Positions 8,882-18,196 of a stretch of DNA of 64,000 nucleotides are shown here, in pieces (within the stretch, counting starts at the first letter, position 1; each line of letters begins with the position of its first letter). This stretch comes from Crenobacter caeni (GTDB lineage: Bacteria; Pseudomonadota; Gammaproteobacteria; Burkholderiales; Chromobacteriaceae). The stretch lies in the NCBI RefSeq assembly GCF_010435965.1, contig NZ_JAAGAA010000005.1:62001-126000 (forward strand), written 5' to 3'. The notes beneath the pieces are model-generated. The model did not search any database, was not told the origin of the DNA, and saw only the letters and a list, made by a program, of their open reading frames with translations. Position numbers and translations under genes: made by a program.

Positions 8882-10199
8882 ACACTGGCTCGCCGGCCTC
8901 GTGTCCCGGCGTCTTCCCGTGCTGCCCAATAGCCGGCGCGCGCTGGGCCGCCTGCTCGCCGAGGGCGACGCGCTCTCGCTCGAGGCGCTGGCCAACCTCA
9001 CCCTGTCCGACCCGCTGATGCTGTTCGACCTGATGCGGCTGTGCGGGTCGGTGCCGCGGCTCGAGGCCTCCGGCAAGCTGCCGGCGGTCGAGCAGGTGCT
9101 GATGCTGCTCGGGGTCGATACCGTGCGCAGCCGTTTCGCGGCGCTGGACACGCTGAGCGTGGCATCCGGCCAGCTGGATGCCGACGTCGCCGAAGAGGTG
9201 CGCGCGATGCTGGGGCGCGGCCGCATCGCGGCGCAGATCGTCAAGGGCTGGCTCGCGCTCGCCGGCGAACCCAGGGTCGAGGACTGCTTCATCGCCGCCG
9301 AGCTCTACAACCTGCCGGCGTGCGTCTACCTGCTGGACAGCAATACCCTGACCGGCAAGCCGCCATTGCAGGCGGCGGCCGACGCTTTCGGCACCGACTA
9401 TCCGCTGCTGCTGTCGGCCTTTGTCCGCAAGCTGGGCCTGCCTGGCGCGCTGGGTGCCTTGCTGGGGCCGGGCTCGCCCAACCGCCAGCGCGGCCTGCTC
9501 AAGCTTGCGGTCGCGACCGCAGAGGGGGTCGACCAGGGCGTCTGGCGCGCCCCGTGGCTCGCGGGTGTCGAGGCGGCTGCGTCGCTCTGCGGTGCGCCGC
9601 TGGACGATGCGCTCGAAGTCGTGCAGCGCGCCGTGCTGCAGGTGGCCAGAAGCGGTACCGCGCCCGAGTACGGCTTTGCCGCTAGGCGCCTGATCGCGCT
9701 CGAGGGGGCGGTGCCACCGCCTGTACCGCGCGTGCGCGCGGCAGCGGCCATCGACGCCGTGCGGCCGGACGCGGTGATCCGCGAGGCGCTGCGCCACTTG
9801 GCTAACGACCTTAGGTTCTCGCGCGTGCTTTACTACCGTGTTGACCCGGCGGCAGCGTGCCTGCGCCTGCGCTTCCAGGTCGGCGTGCGCGAGGGCGAGC
9901 CGCTGGCCAGGCTGGCACCCGAACTGGGCGAGGGGCGCCTGCTCTCGACCCTGATGTCGCGTGCGCAGTGCCTGTTCACGCCCGCGCACGCCCTGGAGCA
10001 GCTTGCCAGCCGTTACGGGGACGTGCTGCTCACTGCGCTGGGGCCGGGCGACAAGGCCTTCCTGTCGCTGTGGGCGCACGGCGTGCCGCTGGGCCTGTTC
10101 GTCGCCGATAACGGGCCGGGCGGCCGAGCAATCGACGCGGCAACTTTCAACCAATTCAAGGCCCTGGCAGCCGGGCTGCCGGGGCGGACATCCGCATGA
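8871..10199 (+). CDS. HDOD domain protein with GAF-like C-terminus
   Basis: A 442-residue cytoplasmic signalling-type protein. The first half resembles the HDOD domain, a helical, catalytically dead HD relative. It has the LANLTLSDPLMLFDLMRLCGS and VEQVLMLLGVDTVRS pattern near residues 35-85. The second half, from about residue 290, looks like a GAF sensory domain. It begins at ATG 8871 inside the end of the methyltransferase gene (11-base overlap), and its stop overlaps the next start (ATGA). HDOD proteins are often tied to motility, biofilm or c-di-GMP pathways. The motAB neighbourhood agrees with that, but the specific role is unknown. Confidence 0.7.
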   Translation: MQLEHWLAGLVSRRLPVLPNSRRALGRLLAEGDALSLEALANLTLSDPLMLFDLMRLCGSVPRLEASGKLPAVEQVLMLLGVDTVRSRFAALDTLSVASGQLDADVAEEVRAMLGRGRIAAQIVKGWLALAGEPRVEDCFIAAELYNLPACVYLLDSNTLTGKPPLQAAADAFGTDYPLLLSAFVRKLGLPGALGALLGPGSPNRQRGLLKLAVATAEGVDQGVWRAPWLAGVEAAASLCGAPLDDALEVVQRAVLQVARSGTAPEYGFAARRLIALEGAVPPPVPRVRAAAAIDAVRPDAVIREALRHLANDLRFSRVLYYRVDPAAACLRLRFQVGVREGEPLARLAPELGEGRLLSTLMSRAQCLFTPAHALEQLASRYGDVLLTALGPGDKAFLSLWAHGVPLGLFVADNGPGGRAIDAATFNQFKALAAGLPGRTSA

Positions 10200-10990
10200 G
10201 CAAACTGATCACCTCCGCGAACAACGACGCCGTCAAGGCGCTGGCCAGGCTCTCCGACAGTGCGCGCGCGCGCCGCAAGGCGAACCTGATGGTGCTAGAA
10301 GGCATCCACCTGATCGCGGCCGCCCGCGACGCCGGCGTGCTGCCGCAGACGCTTTACGTGAACGAAGACGCGCACGCGCACCCGGAGGTGGCGGCCTTGC
10401 TCGCGTCTCTTGCCGGGTGCTGCGAGGTACTGGTCCTCGCGCGGGGCGTGCTCGGAAGGTTCAGCGCGCTTGCGTCGGCCCCCGAGCTGATCGCGCTCGC
10501 CGCGCGGCCGCAGCCGCAGCCGGCCCCGGCAGGCGCGTGCTGCGTGCTGCTGGAGGACGTGCAGGACCCGGGCAATGTCGGTACCATCCTGCGCTCGGCG
10601 GCCGCGTCGGGCGTGCGCGACGTCTACCTGTCGCAAGGCTGTGTCGACGTCTATTCGCCCAAGGTGCTGCGCGCCGGCATGGGCGCGCACTTCGCGCTGT
10701 CGCTGCACGAGGGGGCGGACCTGGCCGCCTTGCTGGACACTTTTCCCGGCCGGCGCCTGGTCACGCATCTTGCCGGCGCGCACTCGCTGTACGAGGAAGA
10801 CCTGGGCGGGCAGGTCGCGCTGGTGTTCGGCAACGAGGGCGCCGGCGTGTCGGACGCGCTGCTTGCGCGCGCCGACGCGCGCATCCTGATCCCGATGCCC
10901 GGCCACGCCGAGTCGCTGAACGTCGCGATGGCGGCGACTGTCTGCCTGTTCGAACGGGTCAGGCAGCGTCTTGCCTTGCAAAACGGATGA
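10196..10990 (+). CDS. SPOUT-family (TrmH/SpoU) RNA 2'-O-methyltransferase
   Basis: A 264-residue RNA ribose methyltransferase of the TrmH/SpoU class. The N-terminal substrate-binding domain (about 1-100) contains LMVLEGIHLI. The C-terminal knotted SAM domain has the three class motifs: LLEDVQDPGNVGTILRSA, LVFGNEGAGVS, and IPMPGHAESLNVAMAATV. It overlaps the HDOD gene by four bases. Whether it modifies 23S rRNA or a tRNA is not decidable here. RlmB proper is usually near rnr, so I leave the symbol open. Confidence 0.88.
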   Translation: MSKLITSANNDAVKALARLSDSARARRKANLMVLEGIHLIAAARDAGVLPQTLYVNEDAHAHPEVAALLASLAGCCEVLVLARGVLGRFSALASAPELIALAARPQPQPAPAGACCVLLEDVQDPGNVGTILRSAAASGVRDVYLSQGCVDVYSPKVLRAGMGAHFALSLHEGADLAALLDTFPGRRLVTHLAGAHSLYEEDLGGQVALVFGNEGAGVSDALLARADARILIPMPGHAESLNVAMAATVCLFERVRQRLALQNG

Positions 10991-11061
10991 AGCCTGGCTT
11001 TTTCTGATCTAGATTGGCTGGAGGCGGGCGGCTTGCCCGTGTTCTTCCAGCGGAGGGTCAG

Positions 11062-11400
11062 ATGTCCGGAAAATTCGAAATCAGCGCGTCGAGCAACGGC
11101 AAGTTCCTGTTCAACCTGAAGGCCCGCAACGGGCAGGTGATCCTGACCAGCCAGCTGTTCGATTCGGTCCACCATGCCGTCGAGGCGGCGCAGTCGCTGC
11201 AGCAGGACAGGAAGCTTTCCGATCGCATCCACCGCAAGGTGTCCACCGCCGGCGAGCCCTATTTCAGCATCCACGGTGACGGCGACAAGGTGATCGCGCG
11301 CAGCCAGATGTATTCGTCGAGCACCGCGATGGAAAAAGGCATCGACTCGGTGCTCGAGCACGCGCCGCAGGCGCTGCTCGTCGACACCACCGCAAAGTAG
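11062..11400 (+). CDS. YegP family protein (DUF1508 tandem repeat)
   Basis: A 112-residue small cytoplasmic protein made of two copies of the YegP/DUF1508 repeat. The first is near GKFLFNLKARNGQVILTSQ and the second near GEPYFSIHGDGDKVIARSQ; each ends in a short helix. The start ATG at 11062 has an excellent GGAGGG site 5 bases upstream. Its biochemical function is unknown; the E. coli relative is linked to stress conditions. It stands alone after the RNA methyltransferase gene. Confidence 0.85.
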   Translation: MSGKFEISASSNGKFLFNLKARNGQVILTSQLFDSVHHAVEAAQSLQQDRKLSDRIHRKVSTAGEPYFSIHGDGDKVIARSQMYSSSTAMEKGIDSVLEHAPQALLVDTTAK

Positions 11401-11849
11401 GCGCTAGACATAGCGCTGCCCGAACACGCCAGGCGGCTGCGGATGGCCAAGCAGGTCACCTTGCAAGGCACCGCAGCCGCGCGCAGAGGTTGTCGCGCTG
11501 CGTGTCTGTTTCCATACCCCCGGGCCAGTGCGAGCGCCATCGCCTTGCCCGGCGCGATCATGGTGCCGACGACCTCTGCGTCCTCGGTGTCGCGCGTAAC
11601 CTCCCGCAGCAACGGGCCCCAGCCGCGTGCCCCAGCGTATTGTTGCGTTCCTTTAAGTGCCAAGGTCGAGGCCGATCCGCTCGCCCTCCCGCGCGCGGCG
11701 ACCTGCAGGCGTTTGCGTCCGTCCGTGCCCGTGAACGGCGCCTTGACCGAGCGGAAGTGGCGGAGCTCGCCGCAGGCAGCGTCGATCAACGTCTCGGGTG
11801 CCCCGGCCTGCAGGACGCGGGCGATGTTCTGGTTGTGCGAGAAGGCCAT
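11259..11849 (-). CDS. Hypothetical protein or decaying gene, unrecognised
   Basis: An open frame on the minus strand from ATG 11849. Its first ~100 codons show strongly GC-biased third positions (almost all C or G), as in real genes here, beginning MAFSHNQNIARVLQAG. After roughly 11520 the bias fades, and the frame runs on as antisense of yegP to a stop at 11259. That looks like a gene that lost its own 3' end, or a chance frame. I do not recognise a family. It fills most of the 572-base gap between yegP and the phosphoesterase; nothing else is evident there. Confidence 0.35.
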   Translation of the reverse strand: MAFSHNQNIARVLQAGAPETLIDAACGELRHFRSVKAPFTGTDGRKRLQVAARGRASGSASTLALKGTQQYAGARGWGPLLREVTRDTEDAEVVGTMIAPGKAMALALARGYGNRHAARQPLRAAAVPCKVTCLAIRSRLACSGSAMSSAYFAVVSTSSACGACSSTESMPFSIAVLDEYIWLRAITLSPSPWMLK

Positions 11850-11972
11850 GAATATCAGTCCAGTGCCAGTGCCGGGTGTTGCGCGCAAGCCATGCTTTGG
11901 GCATTTGTGTGGCGGGGCAGGCGAGGTTTGCCCCTATGATGTCGAAGCTACCCTCCGACCGGGAACTTTGTC

Positions 11973-12704
11973 ATGCGCATTGCCCTTGTTTCAGACATCC
12001 ACGGCAACCTGCCCGCACTGGAAGCCGTCGCCGCCGACATCCGTCGCCGGGGCGCCGATGCCGTCTACGCGCTGGGCGACTTGCTGTCCGGCCCGCTCGC
12101 GGCAAGGGATACCGCGCACTGGCTGATGGCGAGCGGCTGGCCGTGCCTAGCCGGCAACCACGAGCGCCAGCTCCTGAGCGCCGACCCGGTCGTGCACGAG
12201 GCGTCCGACCGCGCGGCGCTCGCCGAACTGGATGCGGAGTCGCTCGCCTGGCTCTCGACCCTACCGCCGACGCTGCGCCCTGCGTCCGACATCCTGCTCT
12301 GTCACGGCACGCCCACCAGCGACTGCCGTTACCTGCTGGAGACGGTCGACAGCGGCGGGATCCGCATGGCCAGTGGCGACGAGATCGCCCTGCGGCTCGC
12401 CGGCGAGACGGCGTCGCTGGTCGCCTGCGGACACAGCCACCTGCCGCGCGCGCTCGAAGCGGCGGGCGTCACCCTGGTCAACCCCGGCAGCGTCGGCCTG
12501 CCCGCGTACGCGGATACGACGCCCATGTACCACCGGGTCGAGACCGGCTCGCCCGACGCCCGCTACGCGCTTGTCGAGCGGCTGGGCGGTCGTTGGCATG
12601 TCGACCTGGTGTCGGTGCCGTACGACTGGCGGCCGATGGCGGCGCTGGCCGCGCGCAACGGCCGCGCCGAATGGGCGCGTGCACTCGCGAGCGGGCGCGT
12701 TTGA
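11973..12704 (+). CDS. Calcineurin-like metallophosphoesterase
   Basis: A 243-residue metal-dependent phosphoesterase of the YfcE/MJ0936-like type. Metal ligands are in the standard order: SDIHGN at the N-terminus, then GDLLSGP, GNHER, CHGTP and CGHSHLP near residue 150. NPGSVGLP follows. The substrate is unknown; relatives hydrolyse phosphodiesters or dinucleoside polyphosphates. Its stop overlaps the TTG start proposed for the SGNH hydrolase, suggesting translational coupling. Confidence 0.88.
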   Translation: MRIALVSDIHGNLPALEAVAADIRRRGADAVYALGDLLSGPLAARDTAHWLMASGWPCLAGNHERQLLSADPVVHEASDRAALAELDAESLAWLSTLPPTLRPASDILLCHGTPTSDCRYLLETVDSGGIRMASGDEIALRLAGETASLVACGHSHLPRALEAAGVTLVNPGSVGLPAYADTTPMYHRVETGSPDARYALVERLGGRWHVDLVSVPYDWRPMAALAARNGRAEWARALASGRV

Positions 12705-13435
12705 GGACGCCTTGCTGGGCGTACTGGCCGCTCGCGCCGCTGCTGGCCTGGCAGGGGCAGCAGGTGCGCCAGCGCACGCCGAAGCTGCCGGAGCCGGCCG
12801 GGGAGCGCGAGGGCGAAGCGGGCGAGGGCACGCCCCTGTCGCTGCTGATTGTCGGCGATTCGTCTGCCGCCGGTGTCGGCGTCGCCAGCCAGGCCGACGC
12901 ACTGTCCGGCCAACTGCTGGCGGCGCTGGCGCCCGGGTTTCGGGTGCGCTGGCAATTGCGGGCGCAAAGCGGGCTGACCAGCGACGAAATGCTCGCCTGG
13001 CTCGCCGCCGAGCCGCCGGCGCGTTGCGATGTGGCGGTTTCTGTCTTGGGCGTCAACGACGTGACCTCGCAGCAGCCGCTGGCGCGCTTTGTCGAAATGC
13101 AACGGGCGCTGGTTGAGCGGCTGCAGGGGCTGGGCGCGCGGCGGGTGCTGCTGTGTGCGCTGCCGCCGATGCAGTGCTTTCCGGCCTTGCCTGCGCCGCT
13201 GGCCGGCTACCTCGGTGCACGGGCCAGGCGTTACGACGCGGCGCTCGCTGCCTTGTGCGCGGCAACGCCCGGTTGCCGGCGGGTCGGCTTTACCGGCCGG
13301 GCGGAGCCGGGCTGGGTCGCGTCCGACGGTTTTCACCCGGGGGCCGCGTGCTACAGGGCATGGGGCGGGGCGCTGGCACGGTCGATCATCGACGCGTGGC
13401 CGCAAGCACAGGGCACAGGGACGAGGAGGTCGTGA
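12701..13435 (+). CDS. SGNH/GDSL-type hydrolase
   Basis: This 244-residue esterase/lipase-like hydrolase carries block I GDSSAAGVG with the nucleophilic Ser, block III as GVND, and the catalytic Asp/His pair in SDGFHPGA. A short hydrophobic N-terminus (AYWPLAPLLAW) suggests membrane anchoring or export. The TTG at 12701 overlaps the phosphoesterase stop and gives the expected N-terminus. An ATG at 12671 in the same frame is the alternative and would add ten basic residues. The stop overlaps the next gene's ATG by one base. The substrate is unknown. Confidence 0.8.
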   Translation: MRTPCWAYWPLAPLLAWQGQQVRQRTPKLPEPAGEREGEAGEGTPLSLLIVGDSSAAGVGVASQADALSGQLLAALAPGFRVRWQLRAQSGLTSDEMLAWLAAEPPARCDVAVSVLGVNDVTSQQPLARFVEMQRALVERLQGLGARRVLLCALPPMQCFPALPAPLAGYLGARARRYDAALAALCAATPGCRRVGFTGRAEPGWVASDGFHPGAACYRAWGGALARSIIDAWPQAQGTGTRRS

Positions 13436-15546
13436 TGGAAACGCTGGATCAGGCGGGGCACTCCCCGGTTGGCGAGTTGGTCCGCCACCTGCGCGCGCAG
13501 CAGGCGGCCGAACGCAAGCTGTTCGACGGCGGGCCGGTGATGGTACTGGTGTGGCTGCCCGAGGACGGCTGGCCGCTCGAGTACGCGTCGGCGAATGTCG
13601 CGGCGCAACTGGGCTACACCGCGCGCGAAATGCTCGCGCCGGGGTTCCGCTATGCGGATCTGGTGCATCCGGACGACCTTGAGCGCGTCGGTCGCGAAGT
13701 GAGCGAGCGGGTCGCCGCCGGCCTGCCCGAGTACGAACAGTCGTACCGCCTGCGCGGCAAGGACGGGTGCTGGCGCTGGTTCTACGATTTTTCCCGGCCC
13801 GAATGGGACCGGAACGGGCGCGTGGTGCGCATCCGCGGTTACCTGATCGACCGCACCCGCCACAAGGAGGCCGAAAACGCGCTGCAGGAGAGCGAACGCC
13901 GGCTGCGCCTTGCGCAGGCGGCGAGCGGCGCCGGCATCTGGGAGTGGCAGTTTGCCGGCGACCGCGTGCTGTGGGACGCGTTGTGCTGGCAGATGCTCGG
14001 CTACGAAGACCAGGCGTTCGCGATGGACTACACGCGCTGGAAGACGCTGGTCCACCCGGACGACAGCCTAGGTGCGCTGGAGACGCTGCGCGAGCAGCTC
14101 GCGCGCGCGCAGGCGTTCGTGATCGAGTTGCGCCTCAGGCGTGCCGACGGCGCCTGGCAGTGGACCGAGGTGCGCGGCAAGGCGGTCGAGGCGGGGCCGG
14201 ATGGCCAGATGCGGCGGGTGCTGGGCACCCATATCGACATCTCGGCGCGCAAGGCGAGCGAAGAGAAGATCGAGCGGATGGCGTTCTACGACACGTTGAC
14301 CGGGCTGCCGAACCGGCGGCTGCTGCTCGACCGGATCGGGCAGGCGATCGCCGGTGCACGCCGCGCGGGCCGCCAGGGGGCGCTGGTGTTCGTCGACCTC
14401 GACCGTTTCAAGCAGCTGAACGACACCCTGGGCCACGAGATGGGCGACGCGATGCTGGTCGAAGTCGCGCGGCGCCTGCAAGGGGCGGTGCGCGCGAGCG
14501 ATACCGTCGCACGCTTAGGCGGCGACGAGTTCGTCGTGATGCTGACCGGCCTGCCCGGGCAGGCCCGTGCGGCCGCGTTGCAGGCGGAAACGGTGGTGCA
14601 GGGCATGCTGGCCGAGCTTGCGCGGCCGGTGCAGCTTGGCGGGCACCAGCGCTATACCGGGGCCAGTTTCGGCGTCGCGCTGTTCGACGGCAGGCTGGCC
14701 GACGCCGACACCCTGATCCGGCGGGCCGACATGGCGATGTACCACGCCAAGCGGGCCGGCCGCCATACCCTGCGTTTCTTCGACGAGGCGATGCAGGTGG
14801 CGTTCAGCACGCGTGTGCAAGGCGGGCAGGCCCTGCGCCGGGCGCTGGCCGAGGGGGGCGTCGAACTGCATTTCGAGCGGCAGTTCGGCCGCGCGCGCCA
14901 GGTCGCCGGCGCCGAGGCGCTGCTGCGCTGGCCGCGGCGAGACGGGGGCATGCTGCGGGCACGGGAGGTGCTCGCGCTCGCCGCAGAGGCCGGGCTGTCG
15001 GTCCAGCTTGGCCGCTACCTGCTCGACGCCGCGTGCGCGACGCTCGCGCGCTGGCGCAGCGACGGCGAACACGGTCACTGGCAGCTCGCGCTCAACGTCG
15101 ACGCCGTCCAGCTCTACCATCCGGATTTTCCGCGCGAACTGGCGGTGTCGCTCGAGCGGTACGCGCTAGCGCCGGGGCGCCTGACGCTGGAAGTGCCGGA
15201 GGGTGCGCTGGCCGGCCGCGAGGAGGAGGCTCAGGCGCGCCTTAAGGCGCTTGCCGGGCTCGGCGTTCGCCTGTCGCTCGACAATTTCAGCCTGGCCTTC
15301 GCGACGATCGCGCAACTGGGCAGCCTGCCGCTGTCCGAGGTCAAGGTCGATTGCCGCCAGCTGTGGGCGCTGCAGGGCGAGGCGGGCGCACGCGCGCTCT
15401 CAAGCGCGGTGCTCGCCTTGTGCGCGACGCTTAGGCTGCTCGTGGTGGCCCGCAACGTCGACACCGCCGCCCAATACGCCTTGTGCGAGGAAATGGGCTT
15501 TCACGCGTGCCAGGGCCGCTACTTCGGGGACGCCGAAGCGCTGTGA
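13435..15546 (+). CDS. PAS-PAS-GGDEF-EAL protein; diguanylate cyclase with degenerate EAL domain
   Basis: A 703-residue c-di-GMP signalling protein without membrane segments. Two PAS domains (about 30-155 and 160-285) each end in the PAC-type GxxxDIxxRK/RTRHK boundary. The GGDEF domain has an intact signature at 362-366 and an RxxD inhibitory site at 353-356, so cyclase activity with product feedback is expected. The EAL-like domain (about 450-700) keeps EALLRW, but the DDFG motif reads DNFS, the EGVE motif reads RNVD, and the QPQ segment reads ERQF. Hydrolysis is therefore doubtful. The start has AGGAGG 5 bases upstream. The 3' end overlaps the convergent ATPase gene by 28 bases. Confidence 0.88.
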   Translation: METLDQAGHSPVGELVRHLRAQQAAERKLFDGGPVMVLVWLPEDGWPLEYASANVAAQLGYTAREMLAPGFRYADLVHPDDLERVGREVSERVAAGLPEYEQSYRLRGKDGCWRWFYDFSRPEWDRNGRVVRIRGYLIDRTRHKEAENALQESERRLRLAQAASGAGIWEWQFAGDRVLWDALCWQMLGYEDQAFAMDYTRWKTLVHPDDSLGALETLREQLARAQAFVIELRLRRADGAWQWTEVRGKAVEAGPDGQMRRVLGTHIDISARKASEEKIERMAFYDTLTGLPNRRLLLDRIGQAIAGARRAGRQGALVFVDLDRFKQLNDTLGHEMGDAMLVEVARRLQGAVRASDTVARLGGDEFVVMLTGLPGQARAAALQAETVVQGMLAELARPVQLGGHQRYTGASFGVALFDGRLADADTLIRRADMAMYHAKRAGRHTLRFFDEAMQVAFSTRVQGGQALRRALAEGGVELHFERQFGRARQVAGAEALLRWPRRDGGMLRAREVLALAAEAGLSVQLGRYLLDAACATLARWRSDGEHGHWQLALNVDAVQLYHPDFPRELAVSLERYALAPGRLTLEVPEGALAGREEEAQARLKALAGLGVRLSLDNFSLAFATIAQLGSLPLSEVKVDCRQLWALQGEAGARALSSAVLALCATLRLLVVARNVDTAAQYALCEEMGFHACQGRYFGDAEAL

Positions 15547-17990
15547 CGCGCGGCGAAGCGGACCAGGGTGCGGGCCGCGCGCGCGAGCGGCAGGCTGGCG
15601 AGCGCGCCGGTCAGCGCGAGAAGCAGCATGGACGGCGGCGGCCAGGCGAAGCCGAACGCGGCGGAGAGCGGCGCAAAGGCCAATAGCGGCAGCGGCACGA
15701 CAGCGCCGCAGAGCATCACCCAGCGTGCGGCCTTGGGCAGGGCGGCGAGTCCCTGTTCGCGCAGCGCGCCGATCAGCAGCACGCTGGCGAGCAGCAGGGT
15801 CGCGAAGGCGGTGGCGCGCGCGGCTGGCGTCGCCAGTTGCGCGAGCGCCAGCGCGTAGACGCCGCCTGCTGTCAGCGCGACCGCCAGCCCCGCGGCCAGC
15901 GCGGCGGCGATGTCGGCGCCACCGGGCAGCGCGTGCCGCGCAGGCGGCGCGGCCAGCGGGTCGGCGTGGCCATGGTCGGCCTCGAACGCGACCGAGCACG
16001 CCGGGTCGATCAGGATCTCGAGCACGGCGATGCACAGCGGGGTGAGCAAGGGCGGTACGCCGAACAGCACCGCCGCGAGCGAGAGCACGACGATGGGCAC
16101 GTGCACGGCGAAGGTGTAGAGCAGCGCGGCGGCAAGATTGGCGTTCATGCGCCGCGCCTGCGACAGCGCGCCGACGATGGACGTGAAACTGTCGTCCGAC
16201 AGCGTCATCGCCGCCGCTTCGCGCGCGACGTCGGTGCCGCGCGCGCCCATCGCCAGCCCGACGTCGGCCGCCTTGAGCGCCGGCGCGTCGTTTACCCCGT
16301 CGCCGGTCATCGCGACGACATGCCCGGCGCCTTGCAAGGCGCGCACGATAGAAAGCTTGGCCAGCGGGCTGACCCGCGCGAACACGCTGCAACGCGCGAG
16401 TGCCCGGGCGCGCCCAGCCTCGTCCAGCGCGCCGAACTGGCTGCCGGTGATCACCTCGGCCCCGGCGATGCCCGCCTCGCGCGCGATTGCGCGCGCGGTC
16501 TCCGGGTGGTCGCCGCTGATCATCACCACGCGCACGCCGGCGCGCGCGCACTCGGCCACCGCCGCGGGCACGCCGGCCTTCATCCGGTCGGCCAGCCCCG
16601 CCAGACCCAGCCACTCGAAGTCGAAGTCGTGCTGGATCGCCGGCGGCGTGTCGTCCGTCCAGCGCGCGCGGGCGACGCCCAATACGCGCAGCCCATCCGC
16701 GGCCATCGCGCGGGCGGCTTGGGCGACGCGCTGCTTGTGCGCCGCGTCCAGGTGACAGAGTTCGGCGACCGCCTCGGGCGCACCCTTGGCGGCAATCTCG
16801 CGGCCGGCATTGCCGTCCTGCCAGCCGTGGCTCATCGCCGGCAGCTCGGGGCTGAGCGCGTACTCCCAGCTCAGTTGCCAACCCGGGTGCAGGTGTTCGC
16901 TGCCGGCAAGCTGCGCGTTCGCGTAGCGGTGGAACGCGCGCTCCATCGGGTCGAGCGGCGTCTCCTCGCTGGCGAGCACCGCGTACTCGAGCACGCGGTG
17001 GAAGGGCTCGGGCAGCGGCGTGTCCCCCGCGGTGTCGAAGGTTTCGCCGTCGACCCACAGCCGGGCGAGCTGCATGCGGTTCTCGGTCAGCGTGCCGGTC
17101 TTGTCGACGCACAGCACGTCGACCTGCCCCAGCGTCGACAGCGCGGGCAGCCTGCGCACCAGCACGCCGTGCGCGGCGAGGCGACGCGCGCCCAGCGCGA
17201 GGAACACGGTAAGGATCACCGGAAACTCCTGCGGCAGCACGCCCATCGCCAGCGTGAGGCCGGCGAGCACGGCCTGCTGCCAGGTTTCGCCCCCCAGCCA
17301 GACCATCAGCGCGAGCAGCCCGCTCAACGCGCCGCCGGCGACGGCCAGCGTGCGCGTCATCTTGCCTAGCTGGCGGGTCAGCGGCGACGCGGCCGCTTCC
17401 AGCGTACCGAGCGACGCGCCGATGCCGCCCAGCGCGGTGTGGCGGCCGGTCGCGCGGACGGTGGCGTGTGCCTGGCCGCCGACCATCAGCGTGCCGGCCA
17501 TGACCTCGTCCCCGGCTGCCTTGGTCACCGGCACCGACTCGCCGGTCAGCAAGGACTCGTCGAGCGCGCACTCGTGCGCGTCGTGAAGCCTGGCGTCGGC
17601 CGGCACCCGCATCCCTTCGGAGAGCTCGATCACGTCGCCGACGACGAGGCCGCGCGACGGCACGCGCAGCCATTGCCCGTCGCGCAGCACGGTCGCCGGC
17701 GGGGCGGAGAGCTCGCGCAGCGCGTCGAGCGCGCGTTCGGTGCGCGCCGCCTGCAGCACGGTCACCACGATGATGACCGCGATAAAGCCCAGCAGCGCCA
17801 GCGCCTCGCGCGGCTCGCCCATGCTCAGGTAGATGCCGCCTGCGGCCATCAGCAGCATGAACATCGGCTCGCGCACGACGTCGGCCGCGATGATGGCAAG
17901 TGTGCGCGGCGCCTGGCCGGGCAGGGTGTTTTCGCCGTCCCGGGCTAGGCGCTCGCGCACCTGCTGGCTCGTCAGTCCGTCGGGTGTCAT
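15519..17990 (-). CDS. Cation-transporting P-type ATPase
   Basis: An 823-residue inner-membrane ion pump. The order is: N-terminal cation-ATPase domain (LTSQQVRERL), first helix pair, actuator domain with LTGESVPV, second helix pair with VLPQEFPVILTV in the ion path, then the phosphorylated Asp296 in DKTGTLT. The nucleotide domain with KGAPE follows, then the hinge TGDGVNDAPALKAADVGLAMG and C-terminal helices. It resembles the P2 (Ca/Mg/Na) branch, but the usual PEGLP of helix 4 is PQEFP, so the ion is left open. The start at 17990 (MTPDGLT) is the family-like N-terminus; frames run further upstream without homology. It is divergent from moxR. Confidence 0.9.
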   Translation of the reverse strand: MTPDGLTSQQVRERLARDGENTLPGQAPRTLAIIAADVVREPMFMLLMAAGGIYLSMGEPREALALLGFIAVIIVVTVLQAARTERALDALRELSAPPATVLRDGQWLRVPSRGLVVGDVIELSEGMRVPADARLHDAHECALDESLLTGESVPVTKAAGDEVMAGTLMVGGQAHATVRATGRHTALGGIGASLGTLEAAASPLTRQLGKMTRTLAVAGGALSGLLALMVWLGGETWQQAVLAGLTLAMGVLPQEFPVILTVFLALGARRLAAHGVLVRRLPALSTLGQVDVLCVDKTGTLTENRMQLARLWVDGETFDTAGDTPLPEPFHRVLEYAVLASEETPLDPMERAFHRYANAQLAGSEHLHPGWQLSWEYALSPELPAMSHGWQDGNAGREIAAKGAPEAVAELCHLDAAHKQRVAQAARAMAADGLRVLGVARARWTDDTPPAIQHDFDFEWLGLAGLADRMKAGVPAAVAECARAGVRVVMISGDHPETARAIAREAGIAGAEVITGSQFGALDEAGRARALARCSVFARVSPLAKLSIVRALQGAGHVVAMTGDGVNDAPALKAADVGLAMGARGTDVAREAAAMTLSDDSFTSIVGALSQARRMNANLAAALLYTFAVHVPIVVLSLAAVLFGVPPLLTPLCIAVLEILIDPACSVAFEADHGHADPLAAPPARHALPGGADIAAALAAGLAVALTAGGVYALALAQLATPAARATAFATLLLASVLLIGALREQGLAALPKAARWVMLCGAVVPLPLLAFAPLSAAFGFAWPPPSMLLLALTGALASLPLARAARTLVRFAARHSASASPK

Positions 17991-18196
17991 CGCTGGTGTG
18001 TCCCCGTCCTCGTCGCGGCGCTCCTGATCGTGGCGGCCGCCTCTTGAATGGTTTAAGGATAAGGCGGCACCCGTACCGGTCGCGCTGCCTTGTAAGCGCT
18101 TTCGCTGAAGGAGGCCGGCCATGCGCGGAACACAGGCATGCAGGCCCAGGCGCGGGACGGGCAAATTGCCACGGCCGGCTTCTCATGATTATGGGT

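Noticed and set aside
6290-9292. 1000-codon minus-strand open frame across motA, motB and neighbours
   Set aside because: It spans several well-supported plus-strand genes, with low-complexity Arg/Gln/Ala sequence and no domain.
10985-11010. AAGC/GCTT hairpin plus T-run after the RNA methyltransferase
   Set aside because: The stem is only four bases, too weak to call a terminator.
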